Assembly (NCBI GenBank): GCA_015179025.1
Contig: WHUX01000001.1
Coordinates: 1,061,575-1,125,574, forward strand
DNA: 64,000 nt
Direction of reading: 5' to 3'
Source of the DNA: Terfezia claveryi
Taxonomy: Eukaryota; Ascomycota; Pezizomycetes; Pezizales; Pezizaceae
The position numbers were made by a program, and so were the translations under genes. The notes under the pieces are model-generated. The model had not been told where the DNA came from. It made no database searches and worked only from the letters and a program-made list of their open reading frames with translations. This document shows positions 1-11,762 of this stretch, in pieces; position 1 is the first letter of the stretch; every line of letters begins with the position of its first letter.

Positions 1-702
1 TCATATGTTAAATATCCAGGCAAACGCAAGCTCGCAAATGTCAAACATCAGAGAGCAGACGGTCTAGAATGTCGCCCTCCCTACAGCCGGTTGCCATGGG
101 ACGGACGCCTCGACGGACATTGGCTGCCGCTCCGAAGCATCAGTCGACAGACATTGAATTATAGCAACGAGCGATGTCGCCATCCCAGCTATCCCATTCC
201 GGGCAACGTGGGGTCGCCAATCGAACGAAGCCAAAGCGGTTCGTTCAGGAAAAATTAAAAAAAAAAAAAGGTTGCAATTGCAGAGGACGTTTGCAGCAGT
301 GAGTAAAATATTGGTAAAAAAGAAAACGAGAGGGTATCAGATGTATGGCGGTTAGGTGGTGGTTGAATTCCGCACGAAATGTTTACTCGGGGGAATTGAA
401 ATGGAGCGCCGGGGGGAGGGGGGGGGTGACATACAATTTCAAAGTCGTAATACTAATACTTGCCGCGTTCCACTGCTAGAGGATCCTGAACTCTTCGTCT
501 GATTTCACAAGAACTAGGACGAGGACCTAGAGAGGTGCGAAGCAGCTGATATTCGACACCCTCCCCACACGCACAACCTAGTTTGATCCTCTCTTTTCCC
601 TAGAGTTGAAGCAATTGCAGGTCGAGCTCGAGACATTGCTCTGCCTGAACTGCTTTGAAAGTACTTCTTTTGTTTTTACATAGTTAATTGATACTCGACA
701 TC
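1..702 (+). promoter_or_regulatory. 5' flank of the sulfite reductase gene
   Basis: No gene is visible here. The stretch contains an A-tract near 257-269, a G-rich tract near 411-427, and a pyrimidine-rich leader at about 560-605 just before the start codon at 703. It is presumably the promoter and 5' UTR of the sulfite reductase gene. I did not find a clear sulfur-regulator (bZIP) palindrome. Confidence 0.4.
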
Positions 703-3700
703 ATGGCATCGGTGGGAGTTGTTCGCACGGCGGAAGAAGCTGGTGAGTCAATTTCAGTTGATGCATCCGAGTTTCTACTATGGTAAGCTGACCGGATGTC
801 ACAAATAGTTGCGAGAGTCGCATACCTTTCTAGCGATGTGGTAATTTCAGTCCAGCAGACACTTGGGCAACAGTCCAAGTACTCTGCCCAGCTGAGCTCA
901 CTTTCGGCAACAAAGACCAAGAGCGTAATAGCTCAAGCAGACGAATTGCCTGAAGTATGTTCCAAATCCGTATACCAAAAGCTGGGGAAAGAACTAATGT
1001 AGGCCGGGTCCATCGCAGATTCAAATAATACGGCACAGCGCAGATCCATTACTGTCCGTTCACGATCCTGCACGCTCTGGAAAGTTTGTCTCTGTCACCA
1101 CCACCTCAAGCACCCTCATAACTTCTATACCCCATCTCTACAAGCTCACAAATGTCCCAGTGGTGCTACATGTCTCCATGCAATCGGAAGAGTTCCCGGA
1201 TTACGCAGATATCACTTCAATCAGGCAATCCGGATTGATTATGGTGCAATCCGAGTCTCTCGTTGATGCGCAGGATATGGCGGTTGCTGCTCATGCCCTT
1301 GCCATACGATCTGGAAAGGGTGTGCTTCATTTCTTTGCAGGATCTGCAGCGCCTGGGTCTCCGGTACTGGCAGTTGGAGAGGAATTGCTTAATGAGGCAT
1401 ATGATAAGGTGAAAATTCGCTCTTACAGGGTGAAGGAAGGACGTGCAACTGCTTTATATAGCGATGATGGTGTCAAGGCGGAAACTACCGAGCTTGTGCC
1501 ATCCGCCAGTAGTACTCAAGCAGCAGCCGAGACTCCTGCCACAACGGCGAGTACACTCGCTGGTATCCTCAATGGACTGACCAACTCTACCAACCCCAGC
1601 AGCGTCAGTAGCGAGACCCCTCACAGCGGCGCAAGCAGTCGTTTGTCAGTATCTTCTGCTAGCACAATCGAACCTCCAACAACCACTCGATCAGTCACCC
1701 CTGACGATATCTACAAGTACGCCGAGGACATCTTCGAAACCATCAGGATTACTGCTTTTAGGAGCTACAAAATCTTCGAATACTCCGGAGCACTAGACGC
1801 CAAAGCTGCGGTTTTCGTCTTTGGCTCGACTACTGACTTATTCAGGAAGGCCATTGCGCAAGCGGAGGCTGGTGAGGTATATGCGAATGTTGGAATAATA
1901 TCCGCGCGTGTATACAGGCCATGGTTCGGAACAAGGCTACCACATGCTTTGCCAAAGTCGGTCACTAAGGTAGCGGTGTTGGAGCAGATCAAGAGGAAGA
2001 CTACCCGCTGGGGGCCATTGTTCCTTGACCTTCTTACTTGCTTAAAGGCAGAGCCAAGCTCTACTCTGTCCAAGTCGATTGTTGGGTACCAGCTAGGATA
2101 TATCGATGTCACCACAGTTCAACAGGCCCTCCGAGGGGTTGTGCAGAACCTCAGAGCGGAAAGCCCGGTTCAAAACCTTCAGGTTGGGTCTTTGACTGCG
2201 CCGGCTTCCCCATCTGCGGATTTGGCTCAGCCAGAGGTTGAGACTGCATATATGAGGATTCTTAACGAGTTGTTCAAGGAGAGGCTTCACCTGGCAAATC
2301 AGATCCATAGCAAAAATGCTGGTGTGGCTATTGATATTTCTGCTTCTCCGGAGTTCGGATATGGATCCCTCATAGCCCGACAGGAGAAGCGCCAGGCTTT
2401 CCTTGGAAAGATTGAGGAGGCTGTTAAGAGGAGCGAGTTTTCTACCGATGTTCCGGAACAGTCGCTGTCCAAATGGTTGTTGGTAGCGAATGATCCCACC
2501 AAGAGCGTCGCTGCAGCGGAGGTAGTTATCAAGGATCTTAAAGCTGATGGGTCTGACCTTGCAGCTGAACTACTCAAGGACAAGCCCCTCTTCTACAAGG
2601 AGTCTCAGTGGCTCATTGGGTCTGATGCTTGGGCTTTCGATTTGGGCAACTCTGGTGTTCACCATGTGCTATCTTCTGGAAAGAATGTCAACATGTTGAT
2701 CATCGATTCTCAGCCATACTCTGAGAAGGCTGCTGCTGATGCTGCCAGGAGGAAGAAGGATATTGGGTTGTATGCTATGAACTTTGGCAACGCATATGTT
2801 GCTTCCGTCGCTGTCTACAGTTCGTACACTCAGGTCCTCCACGCTATGATTGATGCGGACAAATTCGATGGTCCATCGGTTGTGTTAGCTTACCTTCCGT
2901 ACAACAAGGAGGATGACTCACCGCTCACTATTCTCCAGGAGACTAAGAAAGCTGTTGATATTGGGTACTGGCCGCTTTACAGGTGGGATCCATATGGTGA
3001 GGATAGGGGAGATTTGAACTTCAACCTGGACTCGGAGCGTATTAAGGATGAGCTCAAGGCATTCTTGAAGAGGGATAATCACCTCTCTCACCTTGTCCGC
3101 AGGCACCCAGAATTCTCTGCAAACCTTGCCAACTCATATGGTACTGAGGTTAGACAACAACAGAAGCGCAAGGCGAAGGACTCGTTTAACAAATTGCTTG
3201 AGGGTCTCTCTGGACCTCCTCTTACTATCCTCTTCGCTTCTGATGGTGGAAATGCGGAGAATCTTGCGAAGCGTCTTGCGCGCCGTGGTAAGGCTAGGGG
3301 TTTAAAAACTATTGCTATGTCTATGGATGACTATCCTATTGAGGATTTAATCAACGAGGAGAACCTTGTGTGTATTGTCTCTACTGCAGGCCAGGGAGAG
3401 TTCCCCCAGAATGGACGTGCCTTCTGGGAAGCAGTCAAGAACAGCACTGATATTGATCTTGCCAATGTTAACTTCAGTGTCTTTGGTCTGGGCGACAGCC
3501 ACTACTGGCCCCGCAAGGAGGATAAGATCTACTACAACAAACCCGGGAAGGACCTCGACAAGCGGCTGCACGATATCAGTGGAAAGAGGATGGCTGATTT
3601 GGGCTTGGGTAACGACCAGGACCCAGATGCTTACCAGACTGCGTACGCTGAATGGGAGCCAAAGATCTGGAGGGTTTTGGGAGTTGAAAATGTTGAGGGG

Positions 3701-5506
3701 CTTGGGGATGAACCCCCCCCAATCACTAACGAGGATATCAAGTCCGCATCGAACTTCTTGCGTGGAACTATCTTGGAGGGATTGGCTGATGAGAGTACTG
3801 GAGCGATTTCCGCTTCGGATGCTCAGTTGACTAAGTTCCACGGTACTTATATGCAAGACGATAGAGATGTGAGGGATGAGCGTAAGGCTCAGGGTCTGGA
3901 GCCAGCATACTCTTTCATGATTCGTTGCCGTCTTCCAGGTGGTGTGGCTACTCCGGAGCAGTATATCAAGATGGACGATATCAGCAACACTTTCTCCAAC
4001 CATACTCTTAAGCTTACTACTCGCCAAACCTTCCAGTTCCATGGTGTGTTGAAGCGGAACTTGAGGAACTCTATGCGCGCAATTAACAGGGCTCTCATGG
4101 ATACCCTTGCTGCTTGTGGTGATGTCAATAGAAACGTCATGTGCTCTAGCTTACCACAAAACTCTGCCTTCCAGAAGGAAACCTGGGCGTATTCGAAGAA
4201 GATCTCTGAGCATTTGTTACCATCTACCTCTGCCTACCACGAGATCTGGATTATGGATGATAACGACGTCAAGGCTCAGGTTGGGGGTGACGCGGTTCAA
4301 GATTTTGAGCCACTCTACGGACCAACTTACCTTCCTAGGAAGTACAAGATTACTATTGCTATCCCGCCGCATAACGATACTGATGTCTACGCTCACGATG
4401 TCGGGTTGATTGCGATCAAGAACGCCGATGGAGGGTTGGCTGGGTTCAACGTCTTGGTTGGAGGTGGTATGGGTGTTACTCACAACAATAAGAAAACGTA
4501 TCCACGAACTGGATCCATGTTTGGGTTCGTTACTAAGGACAAGATCCATCTCGCTTGCGAGAAGATCATGCTCATCCAGCGCGATAATGGCGATAGGAAG
4601 AATAGGAAGCACGCGAGGCTAAAGTACACTATTGACGATATGGGGGTTGATGTGTACAAGGGTAAGGTTGAGGATCTCCTTGGATTCAGGTTTGAGGAAC
4701 CGAAGGAATTCGAGTTTGTCTCGAATATCGACACTTTTGGCTGGATTACGGACGAGACCGGGATGAACCACTTCACCATGTTTATCGAGAATGGTAGGAT
4801 TGAGGATACGCCTGAGTGGAAGATGAAGACTGGGATTAGGGAGATTGCGAAGATTCATAAGGGCGAATTTAGGTTGACTGGGAACCAGCATATGATTATT
4901 TCGAATGTATCGGACCAGGAGCTTCCCAGGATCAAGGATCTCATGACGTTGTATAAACTCGACAACATTCAACACACTGGGCTGAGGTTATCTTCCTCCG
5001 CATGTGTCGCCTTCCCAACATGTGGTCTTGCCATGGCTGAGTCAGAGCGATACCTCCCTCTGCTCATCACGAAACTTGAGTCTTGCCTCGAGGAAGCAGG
5101 TCTACGACACGACTCTATCGTGATGAGAATGACAGGGTGTCCCAACGGCTGCGCAAGACCATGGTTAGCCGAGGTGGCGTTCGTGGGGAAGGCATATGGC
5201 GCGTATAATATGTATCTGGGGGGAGGATATCATGGGAATAGGTTGAATAAGCTGTATAGGAGTAGTATTAAGGAGGAGGAGATTTTGGAAATTTTGAAGC
5301 CGTTGTTTAAGAGGTATGCGTTGGAGAGGTTTGAGGGAGAGAGATTTGGGGATTTTGTCATTAGGAAGGGGGTTATCAAGCCGACGACGGAGGGGAAGAG
5401 GTTTCATGAAGATGTGAGTTTCCTCTCTATCGAGTGATGTGGGTGAGAGGTTTACTGACGGCTGTGGCTGTAGGTTGCGGAGGCTGAGGAAGACGATGAG
5501 GAGTAA
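703..5506 (+). CDS. MET5: Sulfite reductase [NADPH] hemoprotein beta subunit (Met5 type)
   Basis: This enzyme reduces sulfite to sulfide in assimilatory sulfate reduction, working in the cytosol with the flavoprotein alpha subunit. Four exons are inferred: 703-742, 809-954, 1019-5413 and 5474-5506, with GT-AG introns of 66, 64 and 60 nt. The reading frame closes exactly, giving about 1537 residues, close to fungal Met5 proteins. Spliced exons 1-3 give a continuous conserved N-terminus that a single-frame reading would miss. An N-terminal oxidoreductase-like (TPP-family) region is followed by a flavodoxin-like domain at about 795-940 (TILFASDGGNAENLAKRLAR). The siroheme/4Fe-4S reductase domain follows, with cluster ligands C1391, C1397 (CVAFPTC), C1436 and C1440 (TGCPNGCARP). 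The last exon encodes a short acidic tail (AEAEEDDEE). No damage is seen, and an eight-C tract near 3713 is read through intact. Confidence 0.95.
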
Positions 5507-8119
5507 ATTGACATTGGGGTCGCCGGCTGCAGCATACCATGTGCATTTTAGTGATGGGAATTTGTATATGAGCTGTACTAGATAGGCGTAGTTGACTAAA
5601 ATGGTCTTTTGGTGTATGGATTGGATGTACGAGCGGGGATATTAAGTATTATTGCACATTTGCGGTATATCTTACTCATTTATTTATTTCTCTTGTTGTA
5701 TTGCTAAGATAAAAATTAGTTGAGTCTTGTATTGGCGTAATTTTATACTGTACCTATTTTATTAATGTTTGTGTAACAGTGATGGGTACACACTGACTTC
5801 AGGGTAACAACTATACTTTGTACCATTGCAGTAGCATTGATATCCACTGAGAAAGAAAGCCAAAAGAACGTTGTAATAACTACCAAAAGTTCTGCAGATA
5901 TGTAGGGAATTGACTCTCCTATCTTAATTATCACTATAAAATGAACTTTTATGTAGAAAGAAAAATACAAAATTCATGCAGTGCTTAGAAACTCGGTAAT
6001 GCAAACAGAAGATCTACAATACCAAGTCCCAACTTTTCTGCTCTCAACCCCAACTCCCATACCAGTCTCGATACACTAAAGTAACTTCCACAAATAGTCA
6101 GCATAGTCTTCGAAGAATCCGGCTAAGCTTGCCGAGCAGCTGAACGATATTAGGAGATAGTGGAGAATATGAAGGCGGGACCAAAATCAAGGGGGTCTCT
6201 TTGTTGAAGAGGGGGGGAAGAATTGCCTGTCAAAGCGCAAGCAGTTTTGCAGATAAGTTCTTGAAGGCCTATAAGGAACGCAATGGAAGGTTGCCACGGA
6301 GTGATCTCGTCCACAACTGAACGTGGAAAACAGCGTCTGTAATCCTTGACCTTGACTCCCGCCGGCTAAAGCTTGCGAACTTGCCCAGCAAAACCTTTGA
6401 ATCTTCTAAGGCAGATGCAGATGCAGATGCAGATGCGGTGGGGATAAATTTCATACAGCATGTCGCAAATAGGGGTGGGGTCAGGTTAGATTATGTATTT
6501 TTAGTTGCTGGGAGGTTAATGTTCGTGCTTGGGATTGCGTTTGCTTGGTGGAATGGTAAGCAGATTTGTTCTAGTAAAACAGTTCTGAAAGTAGATTGCT
6601 TGCTATTCCTACTTGGGTAGTAACTTCCCTATCTGGTCATTGGCCCTAGCTGGAACCCGAGAGCCAATCTTTCTTTTGTAGTCTTCACTGGTTCAGACTA
6701 GATTGGCTTACTCGCCTTTGGCACATTCCGGACCAGTTACCAGTATGCCGGCGCTATGCATCCATATTCAAGATGTATCCTTCTCTAGCCTTATTATTGT
6801 GCCTCCAATACAACAATATTGCCACTAGGCCTTTTTGCCCTAGCATCATGAATAACAGGCATTGCCAGTCTAGTTGGAAATAATAAGTGTCGAAAATAAT
6901 TGTGGCAGTCAATTGGCTAGGGCCAAAATTCTGGATGTAGGTAAGTGGTATCGATCCATGGAAACTACAAAGTGTTGTTGTATCAGCATCAGCGGACATT
7001 GGTTTAGTATATATTGATAAAGGTAATATTATTAGCTGCAGAAATGTTTGTTTGAATAAGTTCTAATGGGCTTTTCTCCGCATATAGCCGGGTACTACAA
7101 AATAAACTGATGGGCCTTTCTCGTCATCTAGGCTTTCTTGATTTTCCGCCACACGAATATAAAAACAATCGGCTACAACTGCCTTCTTCCTCAGGTCTAC
7201 CCCGTCGGGGGCAATAAACCACAGACGGGCAATCTAAGTTGTGAATTCGTCATGAGCCCGACTCCCCACTGCGCTGGGTCCCAGGCTCAATAGGGCTATT
7301 GTGTGAACAGAGGGCCAGGGCCGGCCTCTTTCCAGGGACTGAAGGGATGGCTTAGGCTTGTATGCAAACATAATCCTAGAATAGCAGTGTTACCCACAGC
7401 TCTGTTCATATACTTACCTTTTAGCCTACATAGCACCATCCTTCGGCTCCTCCCAGCAAAGGGACCGGTGGGCTGATGGTAAGAAACCTGTTAAGATAGG
7501 ATTATATGTTCAGAGGTAAATCTGGCACTAGGGGGATGAGGCAGGTGTCAAAAACTGTTTGGTTCTCAACTAAACAGAACGACAGACTAGCAGCTACATA
7601 AATATCGAATACTGCCGAAAACTCATTACTCGTATGCACTATCCTTCGGGATGGTTGGCATGCGGAATACTGCTGCCTTCCCTTGTCTGTCAACTCTAGA
7701 TCTGTCTCTTTGGTATTTTCTTTTTCAATCTTTGGTCTTTCCACATAACCCCCGGCTATGTAATAATATGACAGGTTCCAATTGTGATAATTTAGTCTCA
7801 TGTCATGTAGTCTTGTTAACTACTACAGTCAATCTATTACAGCTTGTTTCTTACCCTGAATTAGAAAAAAATTTCACCTAAATTGGCGATTAGGGAGCTA
7901 TTAGAAGTCACATAACGGGACGATTCAACAGGTGGGCTTAATTAATCTGGTTGGCACGGCCATCGAACAGGGGTGCTACTCTACTACGAAATATCAAACG
8001 GCAGCAAGATAAACGCTTTTCTATCCCATCCCCTTCCCATCCCCTTCCCATCCCATCCCAGAGTAGTAAACATCTAGAAAGTACTATATTTGTGACTCTA
8101 ACCAAACACCCATAACATC
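5507..8119. other. Gene-free interval between MET5 and DBP10
   Basis: I see no supportable gene; the short ORFs here lack conserved motifs. It holds a GCAGAT hexanucleotide repeat at 6411-6436. A motif copy (AATCTGGTTGGCAC) lies near 7942-7955 and shares 12 bases with one at 39209. A run of CCCCTTCCCATC units lies at about 8020-8062, just 3' of DBP10. The interval is A/T-rich and looks like eroded intergenic or repeat DNA. Confidence 0.4.
6411..6436. repeat. GCAGAT hexanucleotide microsatellite
   Basis: The unit GCAGAT is repeated a little over four times in tandem. It reads as Ala-Asp repeats in one frame, but the surrounding ORF has no recognisable domain. Confidence 0.8.
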
Positions 8120-11100
8120 TTACTTCCTCTTCCCACCCTTCCCACCCTTCCCACCCTTCCCACCACCAAACTTCCCCCCTCCACCACCCGGCTTCATGCC
8201 CCCAGCCTTCGGCTTATACGGTCTTCTTTCATCCGTTTTCTTACTTGGTCTATTATTCTTCTCCTTCCTCCTCATTTTCAACTTTACCTCCTTCCTAATC
8301 TGCTCTTTACTCTTCAAATCCCTCCCCCCTGGTGCCCCAGCCTTCCCTCCCGCACCAGCCGCACCACCCATCCTCTCCCTCGCCTCCTGCACCCTCTTCT
8401 TCCTTTTCTCAAAATCATCCCTAAACTTATCTGCTTCCTTCGGCGCCTTCTCCTGACTATGAAACATCCTCCCCCTCTCCTCCCGCCCATCGGTCTCCCC
8501 AACCCAACCGGGCCACCTGCTCGGGGAGCTTCAGTTTCCCCAACCTTCGGCATCCTTTTAACTCTATTCTCCTGTTTCCACTTCTCAAACCTCCCAGACC
8601 GGAAGGAAGCAGCGATCTTCTGCCCTGATTCACCAGTAATCATCCTCTTCCCCCTCGACCCATCCTCATCATTCGCAACAGATACATACTTCTTGCTCTT
8701 CTTATCCCATCTCTGCTGCGATTTCGCGTGAGAGGGTTCAGCGAAGCCTTTCTGTCCATCGTCGGTAGTGAGGTCGAATGTGGCGGTGCGAGCCGCGAGT
8801 GCGAATTGTGCGGAGGCAGAGGTAGGGGCGTCGATGTTGTGCACGGAGTAGGCCCGTTCTTCGGCGAGGGAGGTGTGGGTGGGGGCGTAGGACATGAAAT
8901 GATCAGCGTCTTGGTATGTGGAGGGGTCGAGTTTCTTTTTTGTGGTGGTGGAGGTGGTTTTACGGGTGTGTTTTGTAGCGAAGGTGGCTATGAGATCGGC
9001 TTCGGTGGCTTCGTGCATATCTGGGTGGTCCTCAGAGTTGGAGTCGGAGTTGTAGCCGTTGTTCTGGCCCGAGTCAGAGTCAGGGTCAGAGTCAGGGTCA
9101 GAGTCATCGACACCAGCATCAGAGCCATGAGATGCAACAGCTTGCTGATCCTCGCCCTCGTCTTGGTCAGTATCCATATCTTCCTCCCCTCTCTTCCTCT
9201 TTCCAATCTTCACCTTCTGCCTCCGCCGCCTCATCACCTCCGCCGCTTCATTCCTATTTAAACCCCTTTGACCAATCTCAAAGATCGTCTCTGTCGGCCT
9301 AAACCCACTAACCCTCGCCAACATCTTCGCCCTCTCTTCTTCCAAATCATATGCCTCACCGACACCCTTAAATAGCGGATGTAGCGCCGACCAAATTTTC
9401 TTCTTCACAACTTCCTTTGCCCGTTTAATACTCTCCACCGAAGGAGCGATCTTTGTCTTTTGGTAGAGCTTCTCTCCTTTGACAGCTACGCCTCGGAGAG
9501 AACCCAATTCGGAGTCTTCATCGAGATAATGGTTGACTTTCTCCACACAGGCCTCGACTGCGTCACGGCGGAGCGAACCAACTATGACGTCTCCTGCGAA
9601 ATCGTAGTCTTCTTTCTTCTTCTCTTCCGCAAAAACGAGTTTTCTCCCAAGAAAGAGCTGTAGATCGAGGAGATATGGTGCATCCTCGGCCCTCACGAGG
9701 GAATATGCCCAACCTCTTTTCCCCGCACGGGCAGTTCGCCCAACCCGGTGAATAAACACTTTTGGCTGCGGTGGAAAATCGTAGTTGATGACATTTGCAA
9801 TAATCGGGATATCGATCCCTCTAGCTGCTACATCCGTAACAACAAGAACCTTTGTCTCCCCTGAGCGGAAATCATCTACTTGCTGCCTTCGTGCAACCTG
9901 GTCTAGTGACCCATAAACATAGGAAACAGGGTATGAATGCAAATGTAGCAGTCTCGAGATATATTCAACATGGTGCTTTGTTGCGACGAAGATAATCGTA
10001 GAAACACTACTCAGCTCTGTCCCACCGGATGTGAGCCTCCTCCGTTTCCGTTGCTGATTCTCACCGTCCCCCGAAGTCGACGGGATGATATCTTCTTTGG
10101 GAACCTTAATCACCTCTTGTAGGATATGTAATAACGCCCCCTCCTTCTCTGGGCTCTTGACGCTAAAGAACGCAGACTCTAATTCTTGAGTGATCTTAGA
10201 ATCAGCGTCTAACCTGACCAAATTCGGCTCCTGCAGCCCCGCTTTGGCGAAGTCCACCAACGATTTGGGCAGTGTAGCAGAGAACAGCAACGTTTGCCTC
10301 GTCGAAGGCAGTGAATGCAGAATCTCCGTAAGCTGACTCGAAAATCCCATCTCAAACAACCGATCTGCCTCATCAAACACCACATACTGAATCGAACTCA
10401 GACTCAATGACATTTCTACCTGCAAATGCAGGAATCGCCCAGGAGTAGCAATTATGATATCCGGATTCCCTGCCATAAAGCTGAATTGATCCTCGAGACT
10501 ATCTCCTCCAACCAAAAGGACGCATTTGAGATCTGTGCCCTTCCCAAACTCTTTTACGACCTTGAGGGTTTGCAAGGCGAGTTCTCGCGAAGGTGAGAGG
10601 ATGAGTGCTCGCGCACCGACTTTGACGCTGTGTGCTTTGAGTTTCTCTATCATGGGGATGACGAAGGCGGCAGTTTTGCCGGACCCGGTACGGGCCATAC
10701 CGACAACGTCGATGCCTTCGAGGACGACGGGAATTGTTTTTCGCTGGATGGGAGTTGGGATGGAGAAGCCCTTTCTTGTGATTGCCTTTAGTAGTGTGGA
10801 GTTTAGACCTGTCATCCCATGCCATTTCATTAGCCCACTACTCGCTATTCAACAAATATCAACTTTGAAGAAACGTACCCATAGCCTGAAACCCCCCGCC
10901 CTTCCCCTTCCCTCCCTTCCCCTTCACAATACTACTCTTCCTATTCTGCGCTGCCTGCCTAGCGGCAATAAACTCCTCCTCATCATCATCACCATCGTCC
11001 TCATCCCCACCTTCCTCGCCAATGATACTCTTAAAGATGTCTTCTTCTGGATCTAATTTCGGTTTCTTTATTACCCTTGGACCAGAGAAGGTTTCGCCGT

Positions 11101-11218
11101 CATCGAGGTCGTCATTGTCGTCGTTGAGGAAGTTGGTGTCGGCAATGGCGGAGGAGATGTCAAGCTCAAAGCCGCTGCCAGTCGGTGAGGATGCGCGAGC
11201 GCGCGGGCGAGGGGGCAT
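8120..11218 (-). CDS. DBP10: DEAD-box ATP-dependent RNA helicase Dbp10 (one apparent frameshift near the C-terminus)
   Basis: Dbp10 is a nucleolar helicase for 60S subunit assembly. Exon 1 is 11218-10879 and starts at the ATG encoding [12 protein letters not shown]; an upstream GTG is ignored. A 70-nt intron (10878-10809) joins QAMG to [14 protein letters not shown], the conserved Dbp10 Q-motif region. Visible motifs are ARTGSGKT (about 152-159), DEAD (about 259-262) and SAT (about 290-292), followed by the helicase C domain, an acidic DSDPDSDP repeat and a basic GGK-rich tail. The frame breaks after [11 protein letters not shown]: the conserved tail ([19 protein letters not shown] to the stop at 8120) continues in the -1 frame. 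One more base in the CCCCC run at 8471-8475 (G5 on the coding strand) restores it. I regard this as a probable sequence error rather than a broken gene. TCACGTGA lies about 105 bp upstream. Confidence 0.92.
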
Positions 11219-11762
11219 GATGGTCGGATTTGATAACGAGTTTGACACTTGATACGGTGCGGGATTGGAGAAAATATTTAGTTTAGTGTGCCCAGATTTA
11301 CAACTTCAAGTTTGGAAAACTTTCACGTGACTTTGCAATGGTATCAGGGTAAAACATTCGTTTGAGATGAAGCTATCGATAAATAATATCGAACTGCAAT
11401 ACTAACCAGACTGCTACAAGCTGACCAACTGAACTAGTACGATAAACCTCTCCCACTATCTACTTAGCAGTCTGGTTGCCCATTATTATCGTATATTTTC
11501 GAAGGAGACCGATTCGTCTGAGTGTCTTGGAACTCTAAATATCAAGCGGGAAAACTTGGTTCCGCGTTACGGCAGGCCTAATATTGGGGATCGGCGGACA
11601 GTCTGAACTTCAAATATTATGTTAGGGGCATATGGGCGACAATAGCATCCAAGATAGGAAGTGTAATAATACACGGTGTAATGCGAAGATAAATACCCTT
11701 TTTTACCAACAATACATAGAAAGTGAGATAAATAATATGGTATAAACATTGCCATCACCCCT
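11219..11762. promoter_or_regulatory. DBP10 promoter / GCP4 3' region
   Basis: No gene is present. TCACGTGA, a perfect E-box palindrome, lies at 11323-11330, about 105 bp upstream of the DBP10 start. A pair of inverted 13-bp arms (AACCAGACTGCTA and its complement) lies at about 11404-11416 and 11465-11477. They belong to the dispersed AGTCTGGTT motif set described in the findings. Confidence 0.5.
11404..11477. repeat. Short inverted repeat with AGTCTGGTT core
   Basis: AACCAGACTGCTA and its reverse complement TAGCAGTCTGGTT face each other with about 48 bp between them. The orientation, with the TGG side outward on the right, is opposite to that expected for a simple TIR pair beginning TAGTCTGG. 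It may therefore be a hairpin, or two neighbouring element ends. Confidence 0.6.

Noticed and set aside
1160..5437. MET5 start at the GTG at 1160 and stop at 5437
   Set aside because: Splicing of exons 703-742, 809-954 and 5474-5506 gives conserved ends and closes all frames, and GTG is not a normal start here.
8728..9261. 177-residue plus-strand ORF antisense to DBP10
   Set aside because: It is a shadow of the DBP10 acidic repeat region and has repetitive RVRVRV and Gly-rich composition.
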